This document shows, in pieces, positions 21,956-34,012 of a stretch of 64,000 nucleotides of DNA (position 1 is the stretch's first letter; every line of letters begins with the position of its first letter). This stretch comes from Cervus elaphus. Its lineage: Eukaryota > Chordata > Mammalia > Artiodactyla > Cervidae. The position numbers and the translations under genes were made by a program. Under the pieces are notes generated by a model. That model saw only the letters and a list, made by a program, of their open reading frames with translations, was not told the DNA's origin and made no database searches. The stretch covers positions 121,679,669-121,743,668 of the forward strand of contig NC_057819.1 in assembly GCF_910594005.1 (NCBI RefSeq). Reading direction: 5' to 3'.

Positions 21956-24581
21956 TCTGTCAATGGACCTGATGAATTCACCATGTGGATCCTGCAGGGG
22001 CTGTGGGGGCCCAGTTGGTTTGTGCTTAGGTTCCAGGGTAGGTGAGGGTCCCATTTTCCTTTGTGATTCAGGAGCACTGACCCTCCCCTTCCTCCACCCT
22101 CTCCGATGTCCAGTCCTGGCCCCTTCTTTCCTAGATGGCAGCACAACCGCTGGAAACTGCTGACATCAGTTTTAGCCAGGAGGTAGGAGGGGCTGGTTCT
22201 GGGTACCCTGGGCCCCCCTTGCTTGCTCGTGGCTGGGGGGGAGGTGCCTTCCCACCACCCCTCAACTCTGCCGAGTAGCTACACGTATGATGGAGAAAAC
22301 AAGGTAAAAGACTATGATTGAGTCTAGAAAGCTCACTTAAATGTTTAAAGTCATTCTTCTTCATTTTAAAAGTAAATACACTTATTGAAAGAAAGGTCAG
22401 TTCTTCTGGAAGTGCCGAGAGAAAAGGAGGGGTTTCCCCTTGGTCCTCCCGACTATGCCGCACAGTTGGTGTTTTTCCCAGTGACCTCTGTGTGCTGCGG
22501 GTGTGTGTCTGCGCACACGTGTACGGGGATTCGGCAAACTAAGTAAGGAGCATCCACAGTGGGCCCCTTGCACCTTCAGCCCCAGCAGGAAATCTACAGG
22601 GCACTGTAGGGGCCACACACCTGGTTCCGATGTCTGTGGGGCAGGGTCTGGATTTCCAGCCCTGATTTTAAAGAACAAATCACCACGCTGAGCTGCGGCT
22701 GACGCCGTGACTTTCCTTCTTGTCTTCTCATGGTCGTGTTGTCGCCTGGGGGACGCAGCGCCAGCCGGGGCGCCGGCGTCGGGTGCGAGGAGAAAAGACT
22801 TAAGCCTGTTGGTGTCAACAGGAAGCCCTTTTGTTGGCGTCTTTGAATTCTGTCTGTTCTCACTTCTTTCAAGTCCAGCCGAGGGCGGGCAGAGCGGCTG
22901 CCATCTCCCTGGGTGACCAGCCTCTGAATGTCCACAGTCTCCTTTGCTGGCGACCGCCCAACCTGCCCACCCCACAGTCCTGCCTGACCCTCTCTAGGGT
23001 CTCAGACCGCCCCCCCGCCAAGGCCACAGCTAAAGGCAGGGATGTGACGTGGCCCTTGGGTGTGGGCCTGCTAAGACCTGTCCCTCCTACCCACCCCCAG
23101 TCCCCACCACCTCCACCCGCTGAAGGTCCCAGGCGGGCCCTCCCTGGGAGGAAGTCAGGCTGCCATCCTCAGGGTGGTGGTCAGGGCACGGCCACCAGCT
23201 AGGGAGGTGGGAGCTCCCAGGCACAGCGCCCTGAGGCACCCATGTCTTACTCAACCACACACACAGTAGGTGCTCAACAGGCCTTTAAACCAGTGAAGCA
23301 TTCTGACCTCAGCAAATGTGTACTTGAAAGGCCTGGGGCGACCAGTCTCCAAGACATCCTCGGGGGCAGGTGTCCTGCGTAGCACCCCATGGCTGTTGGA
23401 TGTCTACTCCTCATGGCGCATGGCTCAGGCCACGTGGGGCCATGACCCAGACGTCCCCCACCTCCCTTGTCCTCAGCACTGTCTCCCGGAGGGTGTGAAC
23501 CCCAGCCCAGACCCTCCATGTGGCCCAACTTGGGAGGCGGACTCCAGCCTCCGACACCTCCTTCCATGACTTGGAAGAGAGGCGAGAAGTCCCTGGATTA
23601 CCTGGCGTGGCTTGTGTGCCCGTGAACGAGGGCCAGGAAGTGGAAGGAGGGGCGGCCCCGGTCTCAGCCTCAGGTCACGATCGATACTCCAGGGCTCGTG
23701 CCACACCCACATTAGCTGTGGGGAAGGAAAGGCATCACCTTCCAGAAGGGCCTTCTCTGGCTGGCTGAGGGTCCCAGGGCCAGACCCCATCACCAGCACT
23801 CACTGCCGAGGGCTCGCTGCCAAGAGCATGGTGGGCAGGCGTGGCTCATGGCCTGGTTCCCTGTTCTCAGCTCCACTGTGGGGGCCATGACCCTGTGTCC
23901 TGCCCATGTCATGGGGCTGACCATAGCGGCCCCTTGGGGTGACTCCAGGAGGCCCCCCTCCCCGACCCTGGGATCAAGCTGGTGTGCAAAGCTGTTCACA
24001 GTGACACACTTCCATGCCCTCTTGTTTCCTTCTCTGCATTCCCGTGCTTACAGGGGTGGTTTCTGTGAATCATAAGTGGCTTTGGCCATTTCCTAAAATG
24101 TCACCATTTTGATAAACTGCAAGGATTTTTCCTTCGGAGAAGCTGAAGTCAGAAGGGATCCTCGAACTTCCTGGCAAAGCAGTGGTGCCCCTTTCAAGTC
24201 CGATTTGGGATTTTGTTCTCCGTCACCTGCGTGTGAAGGGCTTCAGCCCCACCAGGCACACTCCCCGTGGAAGATGAAGGTTTTAGAGGCACTTTCCCTT
24301 AGTTAAACCCCATGTGTTTCCTGTACTTCCAAAAATGTCCAAGCAGGAAGAACTAAACCTCAAAAGGCAAAAATAACTGTGCCTCCCCCGCCCGAGATGG
24401 CCCTCACGGCCACAAAGCACCGTCTGGGCTGCCCGCGCCTTTAGGTCCTGGGTTAACGTTTCTTCTCATTTTAAATCTGAACCAAGCCAACCTAACCTAA
24501 CCCCACCCCATTCCCCCAAAGGCTAAAGTTCGCTTTTCTTAGCCGGCTCAGAGGCCTTTATCTATGGCCTGTCTCAGTGAG

Positions 24582-24797
24582 AGAGGCTTCCCTCACGGCT
24601 CAGATGGTAAAGAATCCTCCTGCAATGCAGGGAGACCTGGGTTCAATCCCTGGGTTGGGACAATCTCCTGGAGAAGGAAATAGCAACCTACTCCAGTATT
24701 CTTGCCTGGAGAATCCCATGGAGAGAGGAGCCTGGCAGGCTACAGTCCATGGGGTCGCAAAGAATCAGACATGACTAAGCGACTAACACTTGCAATT
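24582..24797 (+). mobile_element. Bov-tA-type SINE with target-site duplication
   Basis: A near-consensus copy flanked by the 12-bp repeat TGTCTCAGTGAG (24570-24581 and 24798-24809). The pre-insertion site is therefore reconstructable. Confidence 0.95.
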
Positions 24798-26352
24798 TGT
24801 CTCAGTGAGGTCCCCAGGAATCCCTGCAGGGCAGCAAGAAGACAAAACACAATTGCAGATACGCGAGCAGAGGGAAGGGAGTGCGGGGGTCAGGCCTAGT
24901 CAGTGTGGGCTGTCCATGCCTCCCAGACCTGGGACCAGGAGCAGCCAGTGTGGTCAGCTGGATGTAATGGCTGGGCTCAGAGTGTCTGTGGGGTGAAATG
25001 GCCATCCCGGGGAGAGGAGGGGGATCTGAGAGAGGCCTGGTCTGGGGCCTCATGGTGACCCCCACCCCAGCCGACACAGCATTCTTGTGCTTTTGGTAAG
25101 GTTTCTCCACTTGAGGGCTGACAAGAAGCCAGCGCATAAATCGGTGAGGATGACCGGTGACTTGGTGTCACCCTTCTCAGAGGCAGCCCACCAGTGTGTG
25201 CCCTCACTGGGCCTTCCTTTTCCAGTCAGGAAGCAGGCTCTGCATCCCGCAGGCTGGCTAAGGGGAAGCCGGTTCCCCCTGCAGCTCTGAGGAGTCCCCC
25301 TGACCGGCCCACCGGCCTCCCCTCAGGTCACATGATGCCTGGACTCTGACAGTCAGGACACACACGCACCGTCGTCAGGGTAGGACCTGGGCCAGTCAGT
25401 GACCGGATAGAGGGGAGGGCAGAGCTGAATCTGGGAAATGACCAGCAGTGCTGTTGAAGTTGTTCTTGTATTAATACTTTCCTGATAGAAACGGAGAAAA
25501 TGGAGAGGAGGAATTCCCACAGGAAAGGGCAGCCTGGTGACATTTCAGGGTGTCATCACCAGGGTGGGGATGGAGGGACCATGGGAGAATCCCTGGGTGT
25601 GAACTCGGGAGCGCCTCACATTGGATGTGGCCCAAGAAGCCCAAGACTGTGGTCCCTCATGGCATCTGTCCCCGGTGGTGTGGCTAGTAAGGCAGACAAT
25701 TTGGGTGTCTACAGGCAGGGCTGGCTCTGCAGGGGTGCTGACAGCCACAGAGGGTCAGGAGTTCTAGCCTTGATACCTCCCAGGGTCATCCTGAAACATT
25801 CTGGGCCAGGAAAGTCTCCCAGAGTGACCTGACCAGGAAGGGGTGACTGGGTCCCCCACACACCCTGGGGTGTGAGAGCATCCTTGTCCCCAACTGCTGG
25901 GGGGCTGGGCAGGCTTAGTCCTGTCTGCCTGGGACGAGGTGCCCCTCCCTCTCATGGGCCCCCGTGTCCCCCAAGTGTGTGCTGTGCCCAGGTCCCGTTG
26001 GCTGGCCACTGGTTCTTGCTGGAGCTTGGTGACCAACAGTCCTGATTTTCTAGGACTGATGGGGTTCTGGGACATGGGACTCTCGGAGTTAAAACCAAAA
26101 CAGTTTTAGGTAAACTGGGATGAATTGCTCAAGGCCGATTCTGCCGAAGCTGGAGGGAGGAGTGCTCTGACCTGGGTGCCCACACTGGCAGGAAGCTTTG
26201 CAACTTCTGGTCGGTCACTCAGGCCTCTAGAGGACCGTGGGACCCATGAGCCGAGAGGGGCCACATCCACTGACAGTATTGGCAGGGCATGGACTCAGCT
26301 TCCCTGACACCAATCTTACTGGGACACTGACAACCAGCCAACCTTGTGTTTT

Positions 26353-26467
26353 TGTTTTTTGTTTTATTAATTAATTAATTTTTTTAATTGAAGGATAATT
26401 GCTTTACGGAATTTTGCTGTTTTCTGTCAAACCTCAACATGAATCAGCCATAGGTATACATATATCC
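26353..26467 (-). mobile_element. Ruminant L1 3' end (antisense) with target-site duplication
   Basis: A T-rich start followed by 'gaaggataattgctttacgg' and 'catgaatcagccataggtat' is the reverse complement of a ruminant L1 3' terminus. An imperfect 15-bp direct repeat, CCAACCTTGTGTTTT (26338-26352) and CCAACTCTGTGTTTT (26468-26482), flanks it with two mismatches. Confidence 0.8.
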
Positions 26468-27143
26468 CCAACTCTGTGTTTTCAAAGTCAGGAGTTCTGA
26501 TTCACACATGCTCCAAACTCATGTGTTGGGTGATGCCACAGAGTAAGGTCAGCAGGAAACCTGAAAGCCAGATTTGGGTTCCATGAGAATGTTCCTCGAG
26601 GCTTCGTGGACTGCACCCCATCTGGACATTTCCCCTTGTCACCTTGCATGTCCCAGCCAGCTGACCCTTCCCCGTGACAACTCCAGCAAGGGCCACATGT
26701 GGACACTTTTCTCCCCAGTTACCCCTGCAGCTCCTCCATGGTCTCCCTGCCCCAACCCCTCCCTTGGGTCCTTCACATCACTCAGGGATACAGACATTAT
26801 TCATCTGTTTTGAAGGCAAGGACATGAAGCTGAAGGGAGGCTGTGATGAGCTGGGATCTACATTGCACCTTGGTGTCCCCCCAGCGCTCTGTGTGGTCCA
26901 GGACTTGGCTGGAAATTTTGCTGCCCTGGGGTTGAGAGGATTCAGGGGTGCCAAGCAGTCAGACAGTGCCTTTCTCCACAGCTAGGCCACTCCAGGGTGG
27001 CAGGACTGAGGCAGGACCTGAAAGGCCATGCAGAAGCCAGGCAGCTCCTGGCTGAGCTGGGGGTAACCAGGGGCATCTCAGAGGCCCTGCTGTAGCCACC
27101 GGTGCACCCCTCAACTCCAGGGGGAGTGAATGACCCACCAGTT

Positions 27144-27367
27144 GAGCATGCATGCTGTCGCTTCTGTTGTGTCCAACTCTTGGCGACCCCATGGACTGTA
27201 GCCTGCTGGGTCCCTCTGTCCGTGAGATTCTCCAGGCAAGAATACTGGAGTGGGTTGTCATTTCTTCCTCCAGGGGATCTTCCTGACCCAGTGCTCAAAC
27301 CTACATCTCTTACATCTCCTGCATTGGCAGGCTGGTTGTTTACCACTAGCGCCACCTGGGAAGCCCC
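27144..27367 (-). mobile_element. Bov-tA-type SINE (antisense)
   Basis: Reverse-complement Bov-tA: 'gttgtgtccaactcttggcg', 'gattctccaggcaagaatac', 'ctccaggggatcttcctgac', ending 'gcgccacctgggaagcccc'. Confidence 0.95.
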
Positions 27368-28476
27368 GCTGGCTGAGAGATGAGGCCAAAAACTCTACCT
27401 GTTCATGGCTTTGTGGTTTGGGCCCTGCATAGTTCTCCATGAAGACCCCTTTCGCTTCCTCTTTCTTGGCCTCCTGCAAGTCACCGAGACTCACCAGTCC
27501 AGCCAGCATCCGGATCCTCGTGCCAGGAAACCTACAATTCACGAGTATCAGCACAGTTTATCAGCAGTGCCTCTCATTGCATTTACTAGATCTCTGTACA
27601 CTTATAGATCTTCTCAGGAGGAAACCCTGACTTACCTTTCAGCCAATCGGCTGTGGGCCGGCAGAGAACTGATGGAGATCTCTCCGCAGGCTGGTTGCAA
27701 ACTTGGGATTTGTTGAATCGCTAGTTGGAACACTAATCATTAGACTGGGACAGACTGGAAAGAGTCTGTTCTCTGGGGCCAATGCTCCTTCCTTCCGAAG
27801 TTTGGCAATGCTCGGTGTTGCTGGTTATTATTTCTTGTTTTTCCGTATCATTAGCTCAGGAAGCTCAACAGTCATGCTGACAGACACATGGGCAGTGCAG
27901 AAATGCCAGACATGGCCTCAAGAGACAAGTATTGCTTTAAAATACTCTTGCATTTGAGTGTTTTTTTTTTTAAATTAAATGCTCCCATTTGATTAGGGCT
28001 CTATCCATTTTAGAACTTTACAGTATGTACAGAAGTGATGCCAAGTGCCCTTACAGAGAGATCTCCCTGCTTGGGAAAGGCAAATAAGTCACAGACATCG
28101 GTGACCAGTGAGAGGGCTCAACCAGGGGAGGGGTCCTCACAAACTGCAGCTGTGATGGTCTACTCACTTGTCCTGGGCAGTAGGGCCTGGGCAGGACATG
28201 CGAGAGAAGAACCCCCGCTCAGCTCCCAATGTGGGTTCCAGCAGGGGATGACATGAGCCCAGGGTTGTCAAACAGTCCAGTTCTAAGGGAAGCCAGGACC
28301 CAAACACTGTGGGACTGCTAAGAGGTTGGATGTGGCTATGGGAAGGGGAGGCTTGTAGCCCCACCCACAGCCTTGGAACCGGACGACGTGAATTCCAGGA
28401 GAGCCTGAGTTATCAACTGACTTTACTGACCACACCAATCAAAATAACCAGCAGTTTATCCAGACAGAATATACCT

Positions 28477-28703
28477 TGTTCAGTCACTAAGTTGTGTCTG
28501 ACTCTTTGTGACCCCATGGACTGCAGCACTCCAGGCTTCCCTGTCCTTCACCATCTCCTGGAGCTTGCTCAAACTCAGGTTCATTGAGTCAGTGATGCCG
28601 TCCAACCATCTCATCCTCTGTCATCCCCTTCTCCTCCTGCCTTCAGTCTTTCCCAGCATCAGGGTCTTTTCCAATGAGTCAGCTCTTTGCATCAGGTGGC
28701 CAA
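28477..28703 (-). mobile_element. BovB 3' fragment (antisense) with target-site duplication
   Basis: A 227-bp BovB 3' end in reverse orientation ('cagtcactaagttgtgtctg' to 'atcaggtggcca'). Its flanks carry the 11-bp repeat AGAATATACCT (28466-28476 and 28704-28714). Confidence 0.92.
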
Positions 28704-28770
28704 AGAATATACCTGGGGTTAGGCAATTTCTACACCGACCATGTGAAATTTTGAGTTATTTGATAACATT

Positions 28771-28999
28771 AGGACTCTTCCCCCAGTGGCACTAGTGGTA
28801 AAGAACCCGCCTGCCAATGTAGGAGACATAAGAGGCTTGGGTTCGATCCCTGTTTCGGGAAGATCCCCTGGAGAAGGGCATGGAAACCCAGTCCAATATT
28901 CTCACCTGGAGAATTCCACGGACAGAGGAGCCTGAGGGGCTATAGTCCATGGGGTCACAGAGAGTCAGACATGACTGAAGCAAGTTAACACAACACAGA
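28771..28999 (+). mobile_element. Bov-tA-type SINE
   Basis: A plus-strand copy ('ccagtggcactagtggtaaa', 'gggttcgatccctgtttcgg', 'ggaagatcccctggagaagg', 'agagagtcagacatgactga') lying just 57 bp beyond the BovB insertion. Confidence 0.95.
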
Positions 29000-29870
29000 A
29001 CTCTAACTAGATCTAGTGTAGGCACCATCTCATTTTCTAGATTTTGTTATGAGTAGACTGTCCTGCATGCATTCATTCATTCTTTCCTTCCTTCCTTTGT
29101 TCCTGGTCAGGTACCCTATGCCATCCTGTTCTGAGACAGAGGCCCCAGTGAAGAGCTGAGCAGTGTTTTCACGGACCTAGCTTCCCAGAGCGAGTGAATC
29201 AACTTGGGGATTGCAGGGACAAGGGTGAGGGGGGAGCAGGGCCGTGCGCTCTGCCCGGGGAAGCCCCCCGACCTCTGCTTCACCAGGCTGCGGGCTGAGG
29301 TGCCCTGGGTGCAGATGTGCAGAGCCAGACAGGGGCTCGCTCTTGGGAACCAGCTCCCCCATTTCCCAGCCTCCCGTCCTGGCCCCGCATCGGCAGCCGG
29401 CTCACGTGGCTGCTGGCCTCTGCCAGCCGCAGAGAGCTGGCAGTGGACAAAAAGACGGTCCCTGCCCCCACCAAGGCGGCAGCTTAGGGGAAGACAGTGC
29501 AGTCAGCACTTAGCGCAAGGACCCACGCAGATGGGCCGGGGCGGGGGGCGGTGGGGTCTCTGAGGAAGTGAGCCATGGGGGAGGCCGAAATTGAGAAAAG
29601 ATAAAAGTCTGTCAGTGTTGGTACTTGCCCCGTCATGCTGGGGTTTTGTGCACTGATTTTCCTCCCTGCCTTTCATCGCCCGGGACTCCTCAAGCTGGTG
29701 GGTCCAGGGCAGGTCCCTGGAAGGGAGGAGGGGGTTGTGATGGTGGGGTGCTGCCCAGAACCGTGAAGGAGTCAGAGCTTTCCCTCCACTTCAAGCTAAT
29801 GGGATGGCCAGCTGGTCACATTCTTTAGGTGCTGACTGAAAATACAGGCTCCTGTGCATATTGTATGTGT

Positions 29871-30079
29871 GTACATGTGTACTCAGTCGTGTCCAACTCT
29901 TCGTGACCCCAGGGACTGTAGCCTGCCACGCTCCTCTGTCCATGGGATTTTCCAGGCAAAAATACTGGAGGGGGTTGCCATTTCCTCCTCCAGGGGATCT
30001 TCCCAACCCAGGGATTGAACTGGTGTCTCTTCCATTGGCAGGTGAATTCTTTACCACTGAGCCACTTGGGGAAGGCCCC
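29871..30079 (-). mobile_element. Bov-tA-type SINE (antisense)
   Basis: Reverse-complement Bov-tA: 'ctcagtcgtgtccaactctt', 'ccatgggattttccaggcaa', 'ctccaggggatcttcccaac', ending 'gagccacttggggaaggccc'. Confidence 0.95.
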
Positions 30080-30129
30080 AAAGGAGATTATTACTTGCAG
30101 GAAAAGCAGTGGTCAGAGGGTCAAGATTA

Positions 30130-30146
30130 GTGTGTGTGTGTGTGTA
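30130..30146 (+). repeat. (GT)8 microsatellite
   Basis: Eight GT units; a candidate length polymorphism in the intergenic region. Confidence 0.8.
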
Positions 30147-30732
30147 GGGGGTGTTCCTGGAGCCTCCATTCTCCTGGGGGTGATGCAATGGGGCCCTGAT
30201 GGACACTGATGTGCAGGGGGAATAAGCTAGAGGCAGCAAGCAAGCCCGCTCTTCTTCCTGAAGGGCACCATGCCCTCATTCCTCAAGGCTGCTCAGGAAA
30301 AGCCCAAGTAACCAGGGCACCCAGCTGAGTGGGGAGGAGCTCGGGACACCCATGCAGGAGTATCTCCCAACAAAGGCCAGTTAAGGAAGTTTTGAGATCC
30401 AACCTCAGGTCTCGAGGGGGTTCAGGGAGGCAGCACTGAAGGCCTGGCGATGCTGTTGTCAGTTCACATACAGGCCACCGATTCCTTGGAGGCTACTGGG
30501 TGACCTGGTGACCCTGTTCCCTCATCAAGGTCAGGGTCCTGCCTACCTCTTAGGCCTGATGATCTGTGTGTGGGCAGCACCCCGGTGTGGAGCCAGCCCT
30601 AGGAGGCAGGAGGTCCAGCTGTGGGCTGAGGGGACAGACAGTTCCTTATGGGGAGGGATGGCTAAAATTTCCCTCTTTGTATCCTGCAAACTCTCACTCT
30701 GCCCCATAAAAGGGGAAACTCACCACTGGACC

Positions 30733-30937
30733 TGGGCTTCCCAGGTGGCTCAGCGGTAAAGGATCCGCCTGACAATGCAGGAGATGAAGGGAATGCGGGT
30801 TCGATCCCTGGGTTGAGAAGATCCCCTGGAGGAGGAAATAGCAACCCACTCCAGTGTGCCTGCCTGGAGAATCCCACGGATAGAGGAGACACACGGTCGC
30901 ACACAGTTGGACATGACTGAGCGACTGAGCACACACA
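30733..30937 (+). mobile_element. Bov-tA-type SINE
   Basis: A plus-strand copy from 'gggcttcccaggtggctcag' to 'gacatgactgagcgactgag', with an internal stretch diverged near 'atagaggagacacacggtcg'. Confidence 0.95.
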
Positions 30938-33583
30938 GGCACTGCTGAATCCAGCCCCACGGTGCACCCCACTTCTAAGGCACCCCACTTCTGGGGTGGT
31001 CTCCTCACTAACAGCCTGGCCCTGGCCTTGACAGTGACACCAGCAGCACTGGCAGGTGGCCCCCAAAGCCTCTGGTGTCCCCACTCTTCCGCCAAGTTCT
31101 AGCAGATGTGAATTTATCCAAGCCTCTGCTCCCACCCATCACATTTTCCTGTTAATATGTAGGAGGAAGATGTCTGGTTGGCCTCTGCTGGCCTTTCACT
31201 GAATACCCAAGGGCCTCGGGCACTAGCACCCTGGCTATGCACATAGCTCCCGCAGGCACCTGGCGCCCACCTGTGCGTCATCCCACATTTGAAGAGCAGT
31301 TGCTAAAATCACTCCAGAAGGATCGACATGTACTAACTGTACAAGAGGGTGGTTGGAGGGGATGCTGTTTTGAGTTTCCATCTGCCTTCCTGATCGCACA
31401 TCAGGCTCCTCTGGCCCCTTGCTCCACCCTTCCCACATTCCTGGTCCTGATTCAAGTCCAGCCACTGCACACAGTTCTGGGCAGGTCTCACCTGGCCTAC
31501 GGTGTACTATGCACGCCAGTGCTGAGGGCCACCTGTGGGATCCTGAAGTCACCACCCGGAAGTGTAGCAGAGGTAAGGTTTCCTTCCCTCTCGCTCAGGT
31601 GGTCAGCTCTCCAGGTCTCTGGGAAGGTCTGGGGGCTCAGCTCCAATGTCCATGATGGGGCAACACAGCATGCTGGTCCTGGACTCTCTCCTCCCCTACC
31701 TTACTCCCCAGCTCCAACTTCCTGGGAACAAAAGCCCAACTCAGGCTAAGGGGGTCGGCATCCAGGACACACAAACGTTCTATGTGATACTTGAAAGCTC
31801 CTGTCAAATCCATACCAAATGTTTGCCCAACTGTTAGTTGAATGCTTCCTGTGATGGGAACCTCATTACTTTCCACAGCTGGTAAAAAGTCCAGCTTCAG
31901 TTTCTTAACTCAATACAGTGAGTCTCAACTAGTCAACTAGTCATTAAAAAAAAAAATGAGAGAGGAGCAGACAGGACACTGGTGCACACGACACAGTCAC
32001 ACAGCCGGCTGCTCCCTTGTGAATGGATTCATTATCAGGGCACTTTGGCCACCACAGGCAGCCTGTCTTCACCCATTCAAGGGCACTGCCTTCCATGGTT
32101 AGGCAGTTCCTGACCTCCCAGCAGTATTACTGCCCAGCAGAGGTCCAGCTGGAGCACTGTTGGGGTCTGTCCCCTCAGGAAACTCAGACAGGACACTTGC
32201 TTGGTGGTCTTGCAGTGTGGGCTGTAGGGAAACATCCAGCGGCTGGCTTTAAAGCTTGACTTCACTCTTCATGGGCCCGCCCAGGGCAGACACATTCTGA
32301 CTCTGGGTCCAGTGTGGTCAAGCCTAGACCTAAGCCCATCTTTGCCGCCTACACCCACATCATAAAAGGGCTTTTAAATGTTGGAGGCCCTGGCGGTTGG
32401 CACTGGGTTTTCTGAATATAACCAGGATTCGCCAACAGTCTGCAGAAACAACATTTAAAAATAAAGAAAACTGTCACTCACGGGGTGAGCCATGAGCTTT
32501 GGGAGACCTGCATCACTTCCTCTCCAGAGGCCCATGACTTTGTCACCTCCTCATCCTACCCTATGTTCATGTCCCTCGCGGTAGGGGGGACGGGGTGGAT
32601 TGGTGTGTCAGGCCTCATAGCCTGGCCCCTCTGTTGAGAATCTTCCTACCATGAGGAGAAGAATCTCAAGGTCACCCCCATCACCCCACCCCCATCCCCA
32701 GCCAAATCCTGCACTTTTGAAGTGCCTCTTGGCACTCTGAATGTTTGCAAAAAGCAGACTCTAGCCAAATTTTTATTAGGGGGAAGGCAGTGAAAAGCAA
32801 ACTTCTGGCAGCAGGAGATGTACAGGAAGCAAGACAGGAGCAGCCAAGCCCAATTCTGATAGCATGTGCTGTGGAGTGGAGGTGCCAGACGCCGTGGGGA
32901 CCCCTTATCTCTTCCTCCCACTGATTACTGAGGCAGTCGAGCTCCAAAGCCCACAGCACGATCTGGAAGTTACAATGTGACTTTTTACCGGGTCCCTTAA
33001 AATGGAACTATTCCTAACATACCAACCCTTGGAGCACACCAGGTCCTTGGAAACAAATCCTCAGATTGCTTTTGTCCCATTATAGATAAGGGTGGATTTT
33101 TCACTCATTTGGCCTAAGCGTTCCAATTTTTACAACAGGCTTTGAAAACACTGATGCAATTTAAGGAACAATGACATTTGAAGTAATGCTTGCAAGACAT
33201 GAAACAGCAGTTCGGCTTTGTCATAATTGCTGGTTTGTCGAATGATTTGCATTCAACGTTAGTTTAGGTGGTGAAGGCTATGAAGTTGTGCTCACTGACC
33301 CGATGGGTCGGGACGCCCGCGTGACAGCCGGTGCACTCGGCGCCGCTCAGACGCCCCGTCCCCCGAACAGGGGAGCAGTCACCTGCTTTTCACAGAGAGC
33401 CTTTCCATGTCAGACGGCGCAGAGTCTTCCCACCGACTCCACCTCCTGCACGACCCAGGCACTCCAGAAACACAAGCGTCCCTGAGGACGGACGAGCTGA
33501 CCAGCTCTCTCGGGAGCCCTCCCGCCCCTCTAGGCCGCGCCTGTCCACTGCCTGCGGGTTCCCGCTTGATCGACGTCCCTCTG

Positions 33584-33593
33584 AGCCAATCGG
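33584..33593 (+). promoter_or_regulatory. B3GNTL1: CCAAT box (NF-Y type)
   Basis: AGCCAATCGG fits the NF-Y consensus RRCCAATSRG and lies about 95 bp upstream of the B3GNTL1 start codon inside the CpG island, a usual place for a CCAAT box in a TATA-less promoter. Confidence 0.55.
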
Positions 33594-33655
33594 AGGCGCT
33601 CAGCCTCGGTCCCGCCTCCCGGCGAGCCGCCCGCGCAGGCGCTGTAGCCCGAGGT

Positions 33656-33664
33656 GGGCGGGGC
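33656..33664 (+). promoter_or_regulatory. B3GNTL1: GC box next to the B3GNTL1 start codon
   Basis: GGGCGGGGC, a consensus Sp1/KLF site, ends 19 bp before the ATG. It is probably in the 5' UTR or core promoter. Confidence 0.45.
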
Positions 33665-33683
33665 AGCCCGAGGAGCGCGCGCC

Positions 33684-33746
33684 ATGCAGGCCAGGGGGTA
33701 CCCAGCCGCCGGGGAGATCGGCCCGACTAGCGCCTCCGCCCAAGTG
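33684..33746 (+). CDS. B3GNTL1: B3GNTL1 exon 1
   Basis: The first coding exon is 63 nt and 21 codons: MQARGYPAAGEIGPTSASAQV. The ATG is the first in its frame and is preceded by GCC (G at -3). The donor GTAGGT follows in phase 0. The short N-terminal segment is the least conserved part of the protein; the MQA start agrees with mammalian orthologues as I recall them. It has no signal peptide or membrane segment. Joined to exon 2 the sequence continues straight into the glycosyltransferase fold (QV-SVILPVHDAEPWL). The identity rests mainly on the downstream exons and on the correct phase. Confidence 0.85.
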
Positions 33747-33782
33747 GTAGGTGCCCGGCTGGCGGTGTTTCTGTGGGGGTGC

Positions 33783-34012
33783 CCCGCCCCTCCCCGGCCC
33801 TCCCCGCCCCTCTGCTCCAGTTCAGGTCCCAGTCTGTCAGACTCGCTTCCTCTCATCCGCTCCTCACTTCACCCCTCGGTCCCCCTCACCTCCATCCCTC
33901 TATTCTCCGCCCCTTCTCCTCTCTTTTCACCTCCATCCCTCTTCCCTCCATCCTCCTCTTCTCCGCCCTGCTCCATCCCTCCATCCTTCTCCCCTCCGTC
34001 GTCCCGGGTTTC
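33783..34012 (+). repeat. Pyrimidine-rich tract with imperfect CTCCATCCCTC repeats
   Basis: A long, almost purine-free stretch on the plus strand. The phrase CACCTCCATCCCTCT recurs 40 bp apart (from 33888 and from 33928), and shorter CTCCATCC units recur at about 33945 and 33970-33985. It sits directly after the first exon of B3GNTL1. Confidence 0.8.

Larger units (their letters stand above)
21666..33289. other. Intergenic region, right block
   Basis: From the ERV remnant to the B3GNTL1 CpG island. The part at 22000-24580 is GC-rich with no repeats that I can name, apart from a possible L2 3' end near 23262-23295. From 24.6 to 31 kb it is crowded with Bov-tA, BovB and L1 insertions, listed separately. 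From 31.0 to 33.3 kb I see no recognisable gene or young repeat. None of the open frames resembles a known protein. Confidence 0.6.
33290..33790. promoter_or_regulatory. B3GNTL1: CpG island over B3GNTL1 exon 1
   Basis: CG-dense sequence around the B3GNTL1 start, with no TATA box near the start codon. A CCAAT box and a GC box are listed separately. The transition from AT-rich DNA near 33250 is sharp. Confidence 0.8.

Noticed and set aside
24490..24512. Telomere-like CCTAACCTAACCCC
   Set aside because: Only two or three imperfect units; too short for an interstitial telomeric repeat.
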